Positions 1 to 9,230 of a stretch of DNA of 18,648 nucleotides are shown here, piece by piece. This stretch comes from JADYYB01 sp964402985 (GTDB lineage Bacteria > Pseudomonadota > Alphaproteobacteria > Rhizobiales > Kaistiaceae): NCBI GenBank assembly GCA_964402985.1, contig CAYOET010000122.1, positions 1 to 18,648 on the forward strand. Direction: 5' to 3'. The notes under the pieces were generated by a model. That model saw nothing but the letters and a program-made list of their open reading frames with translations. It was not told where the DNA came from and ran no database searches. The number at the start of each line of letters is the position of its first letter. Position 1 is the first letter of the stretch. The translations under genes were made by a program, and so were the position numbers.

Positions 1-420
1 TTGGGCGATGCCGACAAGCCGGCGCTGATGATCGACTTCGCCACCCTGACCGGCGCCGCCCGGGTCGCGCTCGGCCCGGAGCTGCCGGCGATCTTCACCA
101 GAGACGACGCCCTCGCTGCCGACCTCGCCGCCGCCGGCGCCGCGACCGCCGACCCCTCGTGGCGCCTGCCGCTCTGGTCGCCCTATCTGTCGATGATGGA
201 TAGCAAGGTCGCCAACATCAACAACGCCGGCACCGGCAGCTTCGCCGGCTCGATCACCGCCGCTTTGTTCCTCGAGAAATTCGTCGGCGAAGGTCTCCGC
301 TGGCTGCACATCGACCTCTTCGCCTGGAACCCGAGCTCCCGCCCCGGCTCCCCCGAAGGCGGCGAGGCCCAGACGATCCGCGCGCTCTACCACCTCCTCA
401 AGGAACGCTACGCTCGGTAG
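1..420 (+). CDS. Leucyl aminopeptidase (peptidase family M17), C-terminal part
   Basis: This is the last 139 codons of a cytosolic M17 metallo-aminopeptidase, which removes N-terminal residues from peptides. The frame is open at the window edge, so the TTG at base 1 is an internal leucine codon and not a start. Visible family features are FATLTGAARVALG near residue 14, the NNAGTGSFAGSITAALFLEKF segment near residues 74-94, and WLHIDLFAWNPSSRPGSPEG near residues 101-120. Typical M17 enzymes have an AG motif in the last segment; the FAWNPSSRPG form is, from memory, that of the second M17 subgroup common in Alphaproteobacteria. The NTDAEGR metal-binding motif lies upstream, outside the window, so activity cannot be judged. 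Its 3' end overlaps the convergent small ORF by 23 bases. Confidence 0.9.
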   Translation: MGDADKPALMIDFATLTGAARVALGPELPAIFTRDDALAADLAAAGAATADPSWRLPLWSPYLSMMDSKVANINNAGTGSFAGSITAALFLEKFVGEGLRWLHIDLFAWNPSSRPGSPEGGEAQTIRALYHLLKERYAR

Positions 421-703
421 TTGGACCTGGGGATTCCAAGGACCTCATCACCTCCTGGAGGTCTTGGAGGAGTTCGCAATGTGAGCGTTCGCGGAGCACC
501 ATGTCACCGTCGCCTTCTCTCCGCCCAAGGATAATCAAGTAGGCTGGTGCGAACTCGGCGATCTCCTGTCGGCAGACTTCCTGGCGCTGCGTGTCCAACT
601 TCACGCCAATGACCACGACGCCGATGACGATCAGGAGCGCCACGCCACCGAGCACGAACCAGAAGTTCAGCCGCCGAGGTCTCGGGCGAATCGGGGGCGT
701 CAT
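398..703 (-). CDS. Small single-pass membrane protein, hypothetical
   Basis: I do not recognise this 101-residue product. It has a short basic proline/arginine-rich N-terminus, one strong hydrophobic helix at about residues 14-34 (FWFVLGGVALLIVIGVVVIGV), then a charged 65-residue tail with two cysteines. The pattern suggests an inner-membrane anchor with the tail outside the cytoplasm. ATG at 701-703 is chosen because it sits just before the basic-hydrophobic N-terminus; a GGAG lies 13 bases upstream, which is rather far. A longer open frame extends upstream but only as the shadow of the DUF934 gene. It follows that gene by 29 bases on the same strand and could be a distal operon member. It overlaps the convergent aminopeptidase end. 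It could be spurious, but the helix-then-charged-tail composition argues for a real protein. Confidence 0.5.
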   Translation of the reverse strand: MTPPIRPRPRRLNFWFVLGGVALLIVIGVVVIGVKLDTQRQEVCRQEIAEFAPAYLIILGRREGDGDMVLRERSHCELLQDLQEVMRSLESPGPTTERSVP

Positions 704-732
704 CGTCAAGAAAGATCTCCAGATCAGGGGCC

Positions 733-1257
733 CTAAGCCCCCTCGTGCCCCGGCGCGCGGCGCCTCGCCCACGGCCGCGTCCCGGCCGGCACTTCCATCG
801 TCGGCGTGACCGGCTGGTAGTATTCCGGCACCTCGGGCCAGATGCCCTTCTTGAGCGACTCGATGGTCAGCGGTTCGGTCGGCTCGAGCGCGTCGAAGCC
901 GACGCGGCGGAGATAGGGCGCCTGGTCGATCGTGTACGGCCCGACGGCGCGGAGTTCGCCCTTGAAGCCGTGCTGGTCGCGCAGGAGCCGCCCGATCGAG
1001 AACGCCCGCCCGTCCGAGAATTTCGAGAACGGCACGGCGATCACGTCGAAGCGCTTGATGTCGGCGTGGATGTCGTCGAACGGCTTGCCGAGCTCCATGA
1101 GGAGCCCGAGCTTGCCCGGCCGCTGGAAGAGGATGGCGCGCTGCGCCCGCCACCGCGCGAGCGTGACGATCACCGCCGCGCTCGGGTCGAGCTCCGCGTC
1201 GTCGGCGACGGTCGTGAACGCGTCGTCGACGAACGAACCATCCTTCCACAGGGCCAT
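733..1257 (-). CDS. DUF934 family protein of the sulfite-reduction operon
   Basis: This 174-residue protein belongs to the DUF934 family (COG3749), a small soluble family of unproved function that usually sits next to sulfite reductase and cysH in Proteobacteria. Family hallmarks seen here are FSKFSDGRAFSIGRLLRD at about residues 77-94 and the downstream VGPYTIDQAPYLRRVGFDA block at about 106-124. There are no cysteines, so it is unlikely to carry an iron-sulfur centre itself. The ATG at 1255-1257 overlaps the cysH stop as TGATG, implying translational coupling; the upstream in-frame ATG at 1300-1302 would lie well inside cysH and is rejected. It is cytoplasmic, with no signal or membrane segment. 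A role supporting sulfite reduction is inferred only from conserved neighbourhood. Confidence 0.88.
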   Translation of the reverse strand: MALWKDGSFVDDAFTTVADDAELDPSAAVIVTLARWRAQRAILFQRPGKLGLLMELGKPFDDIHADIKRFDVIAVPFSKFSDGRAFSIGRLLRDQHGFKGELRAVGPYTIDQAPYLRRVGFDALEPTEPLTIESLKKGIWPEVPEYYQPVTPTMEVPAGTRPWARRRAPGHEGA

Positions 1258-2016
1258 CAGATTCCGCTGCCGTTGGCTTCGAGATCGGCGTGGATACCAC
1301 ACTCGGTCTTGCTAAGCCCGCGCCACCGTCCGGCGCGGGCATCCTCGCCCGGCATCACCTTGGTGGTGCACGGCACGCAGCCGATCGAGGGGAACCCCTT
1401 AGCGGTCAGCGGATGCGCCGGGAGGTCGTGGATCGAGGCATATTCGAGGAGGTCCGCCGGGCTCCATTCCGCCAGCGGATTGACCTTGATGCGGTGCCCG
1501 TCGGGCTCGAAGAAATCGAGCCGCGCCCGCACCGCGCTCTGGAAGCGCTTCCGCCCGGTGAACCACGCGTCGAAACCCTCGAGCGCGCGCGCCAGCGGCT
1601 CGGTCTTGCGGATGTGGCAGCAGAGATCCGGATCGGTCATCCACAGCGCCTTGATCGGGTCGAGCTCGGCGACCCGCGACGGCTCCGGCCCGACGTCGCG
1701 CACATTGGTGAGACCGAGCTGCTCGGCGAGCCGCGTCCGGTATTCGATCGTCTCGGCAAAGAGCCGCCCGGTGTTGATGAACACCACCGGCACGTTGCGG
1801 TCGACCTTGGAGAGAAGGTGCAGAAGCACCGCCGACTCCGACCCGAAGCTGGAGACCATCGCGATCCGGCCCAGGAACAGCTCGTTCACTGCGGCGTCGA
1901 TGATCTCCGTCGCCTTCCGGCCGCGATAGCGGGCGTTGAGCGCGGCGGCCTCGGCGCGCGTCGGGCTTTCCGGCGCGATCGCGACCGTGTCGGCGTCGAA
2001 AGCGGGCGCGACCATG

Positions 2017-2030
<14 letters not shown>
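1257..2030 (-). CDS. cysH: Assimilatory adenylyl-sulfate (APS/PAPS) reductase
   Basis: This 257-residue cytoplasmic enzyme reduces activated sulfate to sulfite, with thioredoxin or glutaredoxin as donor. The nucleotide-binding loop is SFGSES at residues 61-66. The catalytic C-terminal motif KTECGIH is at 241-247, with Cys244. Two cysteine pairs, Cys137-Cys138 (DLCCHIRK) and Cys218/Cys221 (GCVPC), match the [4Fe-4S] ligands of the APS-reducing branch; E. coli-type PAPS reductases lack them. The ATG at 2028-2030 has an AGAGG about 6 bases upstream and overlaps the sulfite reductase 3' end by 14 bases. MVAPAF five codons later is a possible alternative start. The much longer open frame upstream is the shadow of the reductase gene. 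Substrate choice (APS) is inferred from the cysteines. Confidence 0.93.
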
Positions 2031-3675
<1,645 letters not shown>

Positions 3676-3687
3676 CTGTCAGGTCCT

Positions 3688-4005
3688 TTAGGAGGCGCGA
3701 TTGAGGCGCGCCACTTCGTCCTTGCCATAGTCGACGGTCGGCCCCTTGGCGCGGATGCGCTCCTTGAGCTTCTCCGGCACCGGCGCGCCGTCCCTCACGA
3801 CGATGTCGATTACATAGGGCTCGACCACGATCCGCGCATCGTGCTGCGCCTGCGCGTAGACCTTGGCCTGGTCGAGCTCCGGCCCCTCGGCGAAGAGCTG
3901 CCCCCCTTCGACCGTCCGCACCCACACGCCGTTCGGCCCGAGAAACACGACGTAACCGTCGCGGAGCTCGTTGGCGGTGATCATCTTGGGTGTTGCCGCA
4001 GCCAT
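3688..4005 (-). CDS. DUF2849 family protein
   Basis: This is a 105-residue soluble protein of the DUF2849 family, known to me mainly as a small gene between cysG and the sulfite/nitrite reductase in Alphaproteobacteria. The segment ITANELRDGYVVFLGPNGVW (residues 9-28) and the central acidic VEPYVIDIVV strand are typical. It has no cysteine, signal peptide or membrane helix. The ATG at 4003-4005 lies 7 bases after the cysG stop, so the two genes are probably translated from one message; a longer frame upstream would lie inside cysG and is rejected. Function is unknown; a supporting role in siroheme loading or sulfite reduction is only suggested by position. Confidence 0.85.
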   Translation of the reverse strand: MAAATPKMITANELRDGYVVFLGPNGVWVRTVEGGQLFAEGPELDQAKVYAQAQHDARIVVEPYVIDIVVRDGAPVPEKLKERIRAKGPTVDYGKDEVARLNRAS

Positions 4006-4012
4006 GTCGCGC

Positions 4013-5431
4013 CTACGCCGCCACGAGAGTTGAGAGCGCCGCCGGCTGGAGGGCGAGTGCGCTGTGCGCCACCACCTCGCCGATGACGATGAGCACCGGC
4101 CCTTCGATTTCGGGACGCGCCGCGAGCTTGGGAAGCTCGTCGAGCCGCCCGGCATAGGCGCGTTGGTCGGCCCGCGAGGCGTTCTCGATCAGCGCCACCG
4201 GCGTCGAGGCGCTGAGCCCCGCCGCGATCAGCTGGGTGGCCACCTTCCCGGCTACGGAGTGGCCCATGTAAACCGCAACCGTTGCGCCCGAGAGCGCGAT
4301 CCCCGCCCACCCAGGCAGCGTCTCGGAGTGCTCGTCATGCCCGGTCGCGAACACCAGCGCGGAGGCGACCCCCCGGAGCGTGAGTGGGATTTCCGTGCTG
4401 GCCGCCGCCGCGAACGCCGCCGTGATGCCCGGCACGAGATCGAACGAGACGCCGGCCGCGCGGAGCGCCGCGATCTCTTCGCCGGCCCGCCCGAAGATCA
4501 GCGGATCGCCCGACTTGAGCCGCACCACAAGGTGGCCCGCCTGCGCCTCGCTGACGAGGAGCGCGTTGATCTCCTCCTGCGTGGCGCGGTGCGAGCCCTT
4601 GGTCTTGCCGACATAGATGCGCCGCGCGTCGCGCCGGCCCATCGCCACGACCGTCTCCGGCACCAGCGCGTCGTAGATGACGACGTCGGCCTCCTGGAGG
4701 AGGCGCTGCGCGCGCAGCGTCAGGAGGTCCTCGGCGCCCGGCCCGGCGCCGACCAGCGAGACATGGCCCTGGGTCAGGGCAGGGGCCGAGAGGTCGCGAC
4801 GCGCCTCGGCCTCCGCCTCGTCGAGCTTGCCGGCAAAGACCTTTTCGGCGACCGAGCCGCTGAAGAATCGCGCCCAGAACCGCCGCCGCGCGACGCTCGA
4901 TCCGATGCCGCTGCCGACCGCGCCGCGCAGCTTCTCGGCCAGCCCGGCGAGATCCCCGAACGCCGGCGCGAGCAGCGCCTCGATCCGCGCCCGCACATGC
5001 CGCGCGAGCACCGGCGCCTTGCCTTCGGTGGTGACGGCCACCGCGAGCGGCGCGCGGTTGACCAGCGCGCCTGTGAAGAAATCGCACAGCTCGGGCCGGT
5101 CGACGACGTTGACGGGCACGCCGGCCGCGCGCGCGAGCGCCGCGATCGCCCGGTCGGTCGCCTCGTCCTCTGTCGCGATGAACGCCAGCGCCGCGCCCGC
5201 GAAATCGCCTTCCTCCGGCAGCCGCGGGACCCACACCCCGTTGGCGGCGACGAGGTCGGCGCCCGTCTCCTTGTCGAGGGTCGTGCTGAAGAGCTGGATC
5301 GACGCCGAGGTTTCGGCGAGGAGGCGCACCTTGGCGCCGGCTTCCTCGCCCCCGCCGACGACGACCACCCGCGCGCCGTCCACCTTGTGGAAGGCCGGGA
5401 ACACGCTGAGTTTGCGGGCGGTCTCGGACAT
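4013..5431 (-). CDS. cysG: Siroheme synthase (methyltransferase/dehydrogenase/ferrochelatase)
   Basis: This 472-residue bifunctional cytoplasmic enzyme makes siroheme from uroporphyrinogen III for the downstream reductase. Residues 1-210 are the precorrin-2 dehydrogenase/ferrochelatase half: the Rossmann loop VVVVGGGEEAGAKVRLL is at 22-38, and NVVD at 108-111 aligns with the catalytic aspartate (Asp104) of the E. coli enzyme. Residues 222-460 are the SAM-dependent uroporphyrinogen methyltransferase, with LVGAGPGAEDLLTLRA (226-241), RLKSGDPLIFGRAGEE (304-319) and VPGITAAFAAAASTEIPLT (333-351). The GPGD motif of typical methyltransferases reads GPGA here, and GGDP reads SGDP. ATG at 5429-5431 is chosen since the Rossmann fold begins soon after; an in-frame ATG at 5477-5479 would overlap the predicted promoter. 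Confidence 0.93.
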   Translation of the reverse strand: MSETARKLSVFPAFHKVDGARVVVVGGGEEAGAKVRLLAETSASIQLFSTTLDKETGADLVAANGVWVPRLPEEGDFAGAALAFIATEDEATDRAIAALARAAGVPVNVVDRPELCDFFTGALVNRAPLAVAVTTEGKAPVLARHVRARIEALLAPAFGDLAGLAEKLRGAVGSGIGSSVARRRFWARFFSGSVAEKVFAGKLDEAEAEARRDLSAPALTQGHVSLVGAGPGAEDLLTLRAQRLLQEADVVIYDALVPETVVAMGRRDARRIYVGKTKGSHRATQEEINALLVSEAQAGHLVVRLKSGDPLIFGRAGEEIAALRAAGVSFDLVPGITAAFAAAASTEIPLTLRGVASALVFATGHDEHSETLPGWAGIALSGATVAVYMGHSVAGKVATQLIAAGLSASTPVALIENASRADQRAYAGRLDELPKLAARPEIEGPVLIVIGEVVAHSALALQPAALSTLVAA

Positions 5432-5477
5432 CGGGCATTTCCATAGAAAAAGGCGCCGGGAGCTCACGCTTTCCGGC

Positions 5478-5507
5478 ACTATGCGCTTTGGGAACTTAGG
5501 GATTCAA
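5478..5507 (-). promoter_or_regulatory. Candidate sigma-70-type promoter of the cysG operon
   Basis: Reading the minus strand, TTGAAT (5502-5507) is followed after 18 bases by CATAGT (5478-5483). Each matches its consensus at 4 of 6 positions. The start of transcription would be near 5470, about 40 bases before the cysG ATG. This is the only non-coding space before the operon. A CTTTG-N14-CAAAG inverted repeat (5486-5509) covers the spacer and -35 box and could bind a regulator. This is a pattern match only. Confidence 0.33.
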
Positions 5508-5584
5508 AGGTAAAGAGACGACGACGGGAGTTCCAATCTCCCCGCCCACCCGAGAAAAACATTCCCGCTTAAGGGCTTGGGGCG

Positions 5585-5599
5585 GATCGGGGCCCGATC
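5585..5599 (-). terminator. Short hairpin just after the DUF1801 stop, possible terminator
   Basis: GATCGGGGCCCGATC is a near-perfect palindrome (7-bp arms, 1-base centre) immediately after the stop codon at 5600-5602. On the minus strand a T5 run follows, but only about 30 bases further on, so it is not a classical intrinsic terminator. It may instead be a stability element or chance. Confidence 0.25.
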
Positions 5600-6100
5600 T
5601 CAGCCTACCGCCTTCTTCACCAGCGCCGCGATCTTGGCCTCGGTAGCCGCCGTCAGCTCCCTCACCGCGAAGGCGGTCGGCCACAAGGCGCCGTCGTCGA
5701 GTTTCGCCTCGTCGCTGAAGCCCAGCGTCGCGTAGCGTGCCTTGAACTTATCCGCCGGCTGGAAGAAGCACACGACCTTGTCGTTCAGCGCATACGCCGG
5801 CATCCCGTACCAGGTCCGCGACGAGAGCTTGGGCGCCGCGGATTTGATGATCGCGTGAAGGCGCTCCGCCGTGACGCGATCCGACTTCCCCATTCCCGCG
5901 ATGGCCGCGAGGAGGTCGCGCTCCGCCTGGGCGTCCTTGTCGGCCCCTTTCCCGCGGCGCGCCTCCGCCTTCAGCTCCGCCGCCCGCTCCTTCATCGCGG
6001 AGCGTTCGAAGTCGGAGAACCCGGTCGCCGCCTTCTTGGTCGAGCGGCTAGGTTTCTTGGCGGTGGCAGTAGGCTTCGCGGTCGTCCCGGCGTCTCTCAC
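5600..6100 (-). CDS. DUF1801 (YdhG-like) domain protein
   Basis: This is a soluble 166-residue protein with a Lys/Ala/Thr-rich N-terminal 25 residues, a helical charged stretch (ERAAELKAEARRGKGAD) and a C-terminal DUF1801/YdhG-like domain. That domain is marked by TWYGMPAYALNDKVVCFF and by KARYATLGFSDEAKLDDGA followed by a tryptophan. The fold is frataxin-like in relatives, some of which are described as iron chaperones; the role here is unproved. Start choice: GGGAGG directly abuts an ATG at 6104-6106 with no spacing but sits 6 bases before the GTG at 6098-6100, so the GTG is preferred. A third in-frame ATG at 6164-6166 adds 22 unconvincing residues. It lies alone between the urt and cys operons, on the same strand, 90 bases after urtE. 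Confidence 0.82.
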   Translation of the reverse strand: MRDAGTTAKPTATAKKPSRSTKKAATGFSDFERSAMKERAAELKAEARRGKGADKDAQAERDLLAAIAGMGKSDRVTAERLHAIIKSAAPKLSSRTWYGMPAYALNDKVVCFFQPADKFKARYATLGFSDEAKLDDGALWPTAFAVRELTAATEAKIAALVKKAVG

Positions 6101-6140
6101 GATCATCCTCCCGACAAGCCGAAACTGATCGGGAAGATTG

Positions 6141-6165
6141 TGCCGGGGTTCGAGGCCTCCCGGCA
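6141..6165 (-). terminator. Inverted repeat after urtE, possible urt operon terminator
   Basis: TGCCGGG and CCCGGCA form a perfect 7-bp stem around an 11-base loop, about 26 bases past the urtE stop on the minus strand. The following bases are CAATCTT, so the T tract is poor. It is placed correctly to end the urt transcript before the DUF1801 gene, but the call is weak. Confidence 0.33.
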
Positions 6166-6190
6166 AGACTCGGGCGGTCGCCGAAGACGC

Positions 6191-6886
6191 CTACACCGTC
6201 AGATGCCGCCTGACCTGCGCCGGGTCGAGCTCGTCGCGTGTCCCCGCCATCACGATCTCCCCGCGGTCCATCACGGCGATCGTGTCGGCGAGCTCGTGAG
6301 CGAAGTCGAAATACTGCTCGACCAGGACCAGCGCGATGTTGCCCTGCTGGCGCAGCCACACCAGCGCCCGGCTGATGTCCTTGATGATCGACGGCTGGAT
6401 GCCCTCGGTCGGCTCGTCGAGGATGAGGAGGCGGGGCCGCGTCACCAGCGCCCGCGCGATCGACAGCTGCTGCTGCTGGCCGCCGGAGAGGTCGCCGCCG
6501 CGCCGCCGCATCATGTCGGCGAGCACCGGGAAGAGGTCGAAGATGTAGCTCGGGATCGAGCGCTCCTTGCGCGGCACCGGCGCGTAGCCGGTCTCGAGAT
6601 TCTCGCGCACCGAAAGGAGCGGGAAGATTTCGCGGCCCTGCGGCACGTAGGCGATGCCGCGCGCGGCGCGGTCATGCGGCGCCATGCGGCCGAACGCCTT
6701 GCCTTCCCAGACGATCTCCCCGCCGGAGATCGGCTGCAGGCCCATGATCGCGCGGAGGAAGCTCGTCTTGCCGACGCCGTTGCGGCCGAGGACGCAGGTG
6801 ATCTTGCCCGGCGCGGCGTTGAGCGAAACCTTCCACAGCGCCTGCGCGGCGCCGTAATGGAGGTCGACATTCCTTGCTTCAAGCAT
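6191..6886 (-). CDS. urtE: Urea ABC transporter ATPase UrtE
   Basis: This 231-residue cytoplasmic ATPase is one of the two nucleotide-binding subunits that power urea import through UrtB/UrtC. It shows Walker A GRNGVGKT at residues 34-41, the signature LSGGQQQQLSIARAL at 133-147, Walker B LLILDEPTEG at 153-162, and VLVEQYFDFA as the switch region, with Gln instead of His after Glu as is usual in the LivF/UrtE branch. Length is typical. The ATG at 6884-6886 has GAGG about 4 bases upstream and lies 6 bases after the urtD stop. It is the last gene of the operon; no urease gene follows, the next gene being a DUF1801 protein. LivF of a branched-chain amino acid transporter is the alternative, excluded by the urtA-D context. 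Confidence 0.95.
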   Translation of the reverse strand: MLEARNVDLHYGAAQALWKVSLNAAPGKITCVLGRNGVGKTSFLRAIMGLQPISGGEIVWEGKAFGRMAPHDRAARGIAYVPQGREIFPLLSVRENLETGYAPVPRKERSIPSYIFDLFPVLADMMRRRGGDLSGGQQQQLSIARALVTRPRLLILDEPTEGIQPSIIKDISRALVWLRQQGNIALVLVEQYFDFAHELADTIAVMDRGEIVMAGTRDELDPAQVRRHLTV

Positions 6887-6892
6887 GCTGCC

Positions 6893-7645
6893 TCAACGCC
6901 CCAGATAGACCTCGATCACCTTGGGGTCGGCCGACACGTGGTCGAGCGTCCCCTCCGACAGCACCGAGCCCTCGTGCAGCACGGTGACCTTCACGCCGAG
7001 GTCGCGCACGAAGGTCATGTCGTGCTCGACCACGATCACCGTCTTGGTCTTGTCGATCTCCTTGAGGAGGATTGCGGTCTCGGCGGTTTCGGAATCGGTC
7101 ATCCCGGCGGCCGGCTCGTCGACCAGGAGGAGCTTCGGCTCCTGCGCCAGCAGCATGCCGATCTCCAGCCACTGCTTCTGCCCGTGGCTGAGCTTCGACG
7201 CCGGCCATCCCGCCTTGTCGGTGAGGCGGATGATGCGCAGGAGCTCGGCGATCCGCTCGCTCTGCCCCGCGCTCTCGCGGCCGAAGATCGAGGCGGTCGG
7301 CTCGCGTCCGCCGGCGAGCGCCAGCACCAGATTGTCGCGCACCGTATGGCTCTCGAACACGGTCGGCTTCTGGAATTTCCGGCCGATGCCGAGCGAAGCG
7401 ATCGAGGCTTCGTCGAGGCGGGTGAGATCGACCGAACCGTCGAAGAACACCGCGCCGCTGTCCGGTTTGGTCTTGCCGGTGATGACGTCCATCATCGTCG
7501 TCTTGCCGGCGCCGTTCGGCCCGATGATCGCTCGCATCTCGCCCGGCTCGATGACGAGGCTCAGATTGTTGAGCGCGCGAAACCCGTCGAACGAGACGTT
7601 GACGCCGTCGAGATAGAGGACGGTCTGGCTGAGCTTGTCGTCCAT
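6893..7645 (-). CDS. urtD: Urea ABC transporter ATPase UrtD
   Basis: This 250-residue ATPase is the partner of UrtE. Walker A GPNGAGKT is at residues 42-49. The signature is the UrtD-like LSHGQKQWLEIGMLLAQEPK at 152-171, where His replaces the usual Gly of LSGGQ. Walker B LLLVDEPAAGMTDSE is at 172-186 and the switch His is in VVEHDM at 206-210. LivG/UrtD proteins share the GRKFQKPTVFESHTVRDNL region (88-106). The ATG at 7643-7645 has GGAG about 7 bases upstream, overlapping the end of urtC; only 4 bases separate the urtC stop from this start. Length and all ATPase motifs are complete. Confidence 0.95.
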   Translation of the reverse strand: MDDKLSQTVLYLDGVNVSFDGFRALNNLSLVIEPGEMRAIIGPNGAGKTTMMDVITGKTKPDSGAVFFDGSVDLTRLDEASIASLGIGRKFQKPTVFESHTVRDNLVLALAGGREPTASIFGRESAGQSERIAELLRIIRLTDKAGWPASKLSHGQKQWLEIGMLLAQEPKLLLVDEPAAGMTDSETAETAILLKEIDKTKTVIVVEHDMTFVRDLGVKVTVLHEGSVLSEGTLDHVSADPKVIEVYLGR

Positions 7646-7649
7646 CGCT

Positions 7650-9230
7650 CTACTCCGCCAGCTGAGGGTTGGCGTTGGTCGGCGGGACGGTCGAGCCGTT
7701 CTCGTCGCCCTTCGGCTTCTCGCGCGTGTTGGCCGAAGCCGCCCGCCCTTCGCGCATCCGGTGCCAGACCATCTGGATCGTGCCGACGATCCCCTTGGGC
7801 AGGAACAGCGTCACCACGACGAACAGCCCGCCGAGCACGAACGGCCAGTAGGGAGCCAGGGCACCGGTGGTGAAGACCGTCTTGGCGTAGTTGACGAGCG
7901 TCGCGCCGATGATCGGCCCGACCAGCGTGCCGCGCCCGCCGACCGCGACCCAGATCACCGCCTCGATCGAGTTCTCCGGCGCGAACTCGCCCGGATTGAT
8001 GATCCCGACCTGCGGCACGTAGAGAGCGCCCGCGACGCCGGCCATCGCCGCCGAGATCGCGAACACGGCGAGCTTGTAGCGTTCCACCCGGTAGCCGAGG
8101 AACCGCGTCCGGCTCTCGGCATCTCTTATCGCGATCAGCACCTTGCCGAACTTCGAGGACACCATCGCCCGGCACATCAGATAGAAGATCGCGAGCGCGG
8201 TAGCGGAGGCGGCGAAGAGGGCCGCGCGCGTCGTCGGCGCCTGGATGTTGTAGCCGAGGAGATCCTTGAAATCGGTGAGGCCGTTATTGCCGCCGAAGCC
8301 GAAATCATTGCGGAAGAAGGCAAGCAGGAGCGCGTAGGTCAGCGCCTGGGTGATGATCGAGAGATAGACGCCGGTGACGCGGCTGCGGAACGCGAACCAG
8401 CCGAACACGAAGGCGAGCACGCTCGGCACCAGCATCACCATCAGGACGGCGTAGGGGAAGCCGTCGAAGAAGTGCCAGAAGAACGGCAGCTCCTTCCAGT
8501 TCAGGAACACCATGAAGTCGGGGAGGTCCGGGTTGGCGTAGACCCCGCGGTTGCCGATCGCCCGCATCAGATACATGCCGATCGCGTAGCCGCCGAGCGC
8601 GAAGAACGCGCCGTGGCCGAGCGAAAGGATGCCGCAATAGCCCCAGATCAGCCCGACCGACAGCGCCAGCAGCGCATAGGTCAGGTACTTGCCGAAGAGG
8701 CCGACCGCGTAGTTGGGCACATGCAGCGGATGGGTTGGCGCGGTGTAGAGGTTGAGCACCGGCACCGCGATGGCGATGGCGAGAAGGATCGCCACCACGA
8801 GATACCCCGTCCACTTGATCCGCGCGTTGTAGAGGAGCGCCCCCAGCGCGACGAGGCCGCCCAGCACGGCAAGCCCGAGCACCGCGAGGCTCACATAGGA
8901 GACCGCGAGCTCGACGTCGACGAAGTCGAGATGGAGCGGCTGGCCGGCGGGGATCACCCGGTTGGCGAGGATCATCGCCCCGGCAAAAACCACCAGCGAG
9001 ATGAAGAAGCCGGAGACGATCTGGCCGACGCTCGTCTTGGCGTTGCTCTGCACGGCCAGCGAGACCAGCAGCACCAGCGCCCACACGGCGATCATCTGCA
9101 TGTCCGCGCCGTCGACCACGACGCCGGCGGCCTCCGGCACCGTGCCGTAGATCACCAGCGCCACCGCGCCGATGAGGAGAAGGACGAGGAGGCCGAGCCC
9201 GATGACGCGGCCGACGATGGTGCCGCTCAT
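7650..9230 (-). CDS. urtC: Urea ABC transporter permease UrtC, with long N-terminal extension
   Basis: This 526-residue inner-membrane permease forms the urea channel with UrtB. The core begins near residue 140 and has all the family blocks: HVPNYAVGLFGKYLTYALL (170-188), YCGILSLGHGAFFALGGYAIG (198-218), WFAFRSRVTGVYLSIITQAL (278-297), GFGGNNGLTDFKDLLGY (311-327), and the ATPase-contact loop IAIRDAESRTRFLGYRVERY (366-385). Ahead of it is a roughly 140-residue extension with about four hydrophobic helices (near 7-28, 45-60, 70-93, 106-133). UrtC proteins I know of are nearer 350-400 residues. The ATG at 9228-9230 overlaps the urtB stop as ATGA, so the long form is the coupled reading. The C-terminus is a polar, charged tail of about 35 residues. 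Confidence 0.93.
   Translation of the reverse strand: MSGTIVGRVIGLGLLVLLLIGAVALVIYGTVPEAAGVVVDGADMQMIAVWALVLLVSLAVQSNAKTSVGQIVSGFFISLVVFAGAMILANRVIPAGQPLHLDFVDVELAVSYVSLAVLGLAVLGGLVALGALLYNARIKWTGYLVVAILLAIAIAVPVLNLYTAPTHPLHVPNYAVGLFGKYLTYALLALSVGLIWGYCGILSLGHGAFFALGGYAIGMYLMRAIGNRGVYANPDLPDFMVFLNWKELPFFWHFFDGFPYAVLMVMLVPSVLAFVFGWFAFRSRVTGVYLSIITQALTYALLLAFFRNDFGFGGNNGLTDFKDLLGYNIQAPTTRAALFAASATALAIFYLMCRAMVSSKFGKVLIAIRDAESRTRFLGYRVERYKLAVFAISAAMAGVAGALYVPQVGIINPGEFAPENSIEAVIWVAVGGRGTLVGPIIGATLVNYAKTVFTTGALAPYWPFVLGGLFVVVTLFLPKGIVGTIQMVWHRMREGRAASANTREKPKGDENGSTVPPTNANPQLAE

Noticed and set aside
727..741. GGGGC-CCTAA-GCCCC hairpin containing the DUF934 stop as a terminator
   Set aside because: The stem is only 5 bp and no adjacent T run follows on the minus strand; the next gene starts 29 bases on in the same direction.
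5855..7873. 672-codon plus-strand open frame opposite the DUF1801, urtE and urtD genes
   Set aside because: It is a shadow of recognised genes, with no domain and biased composition.
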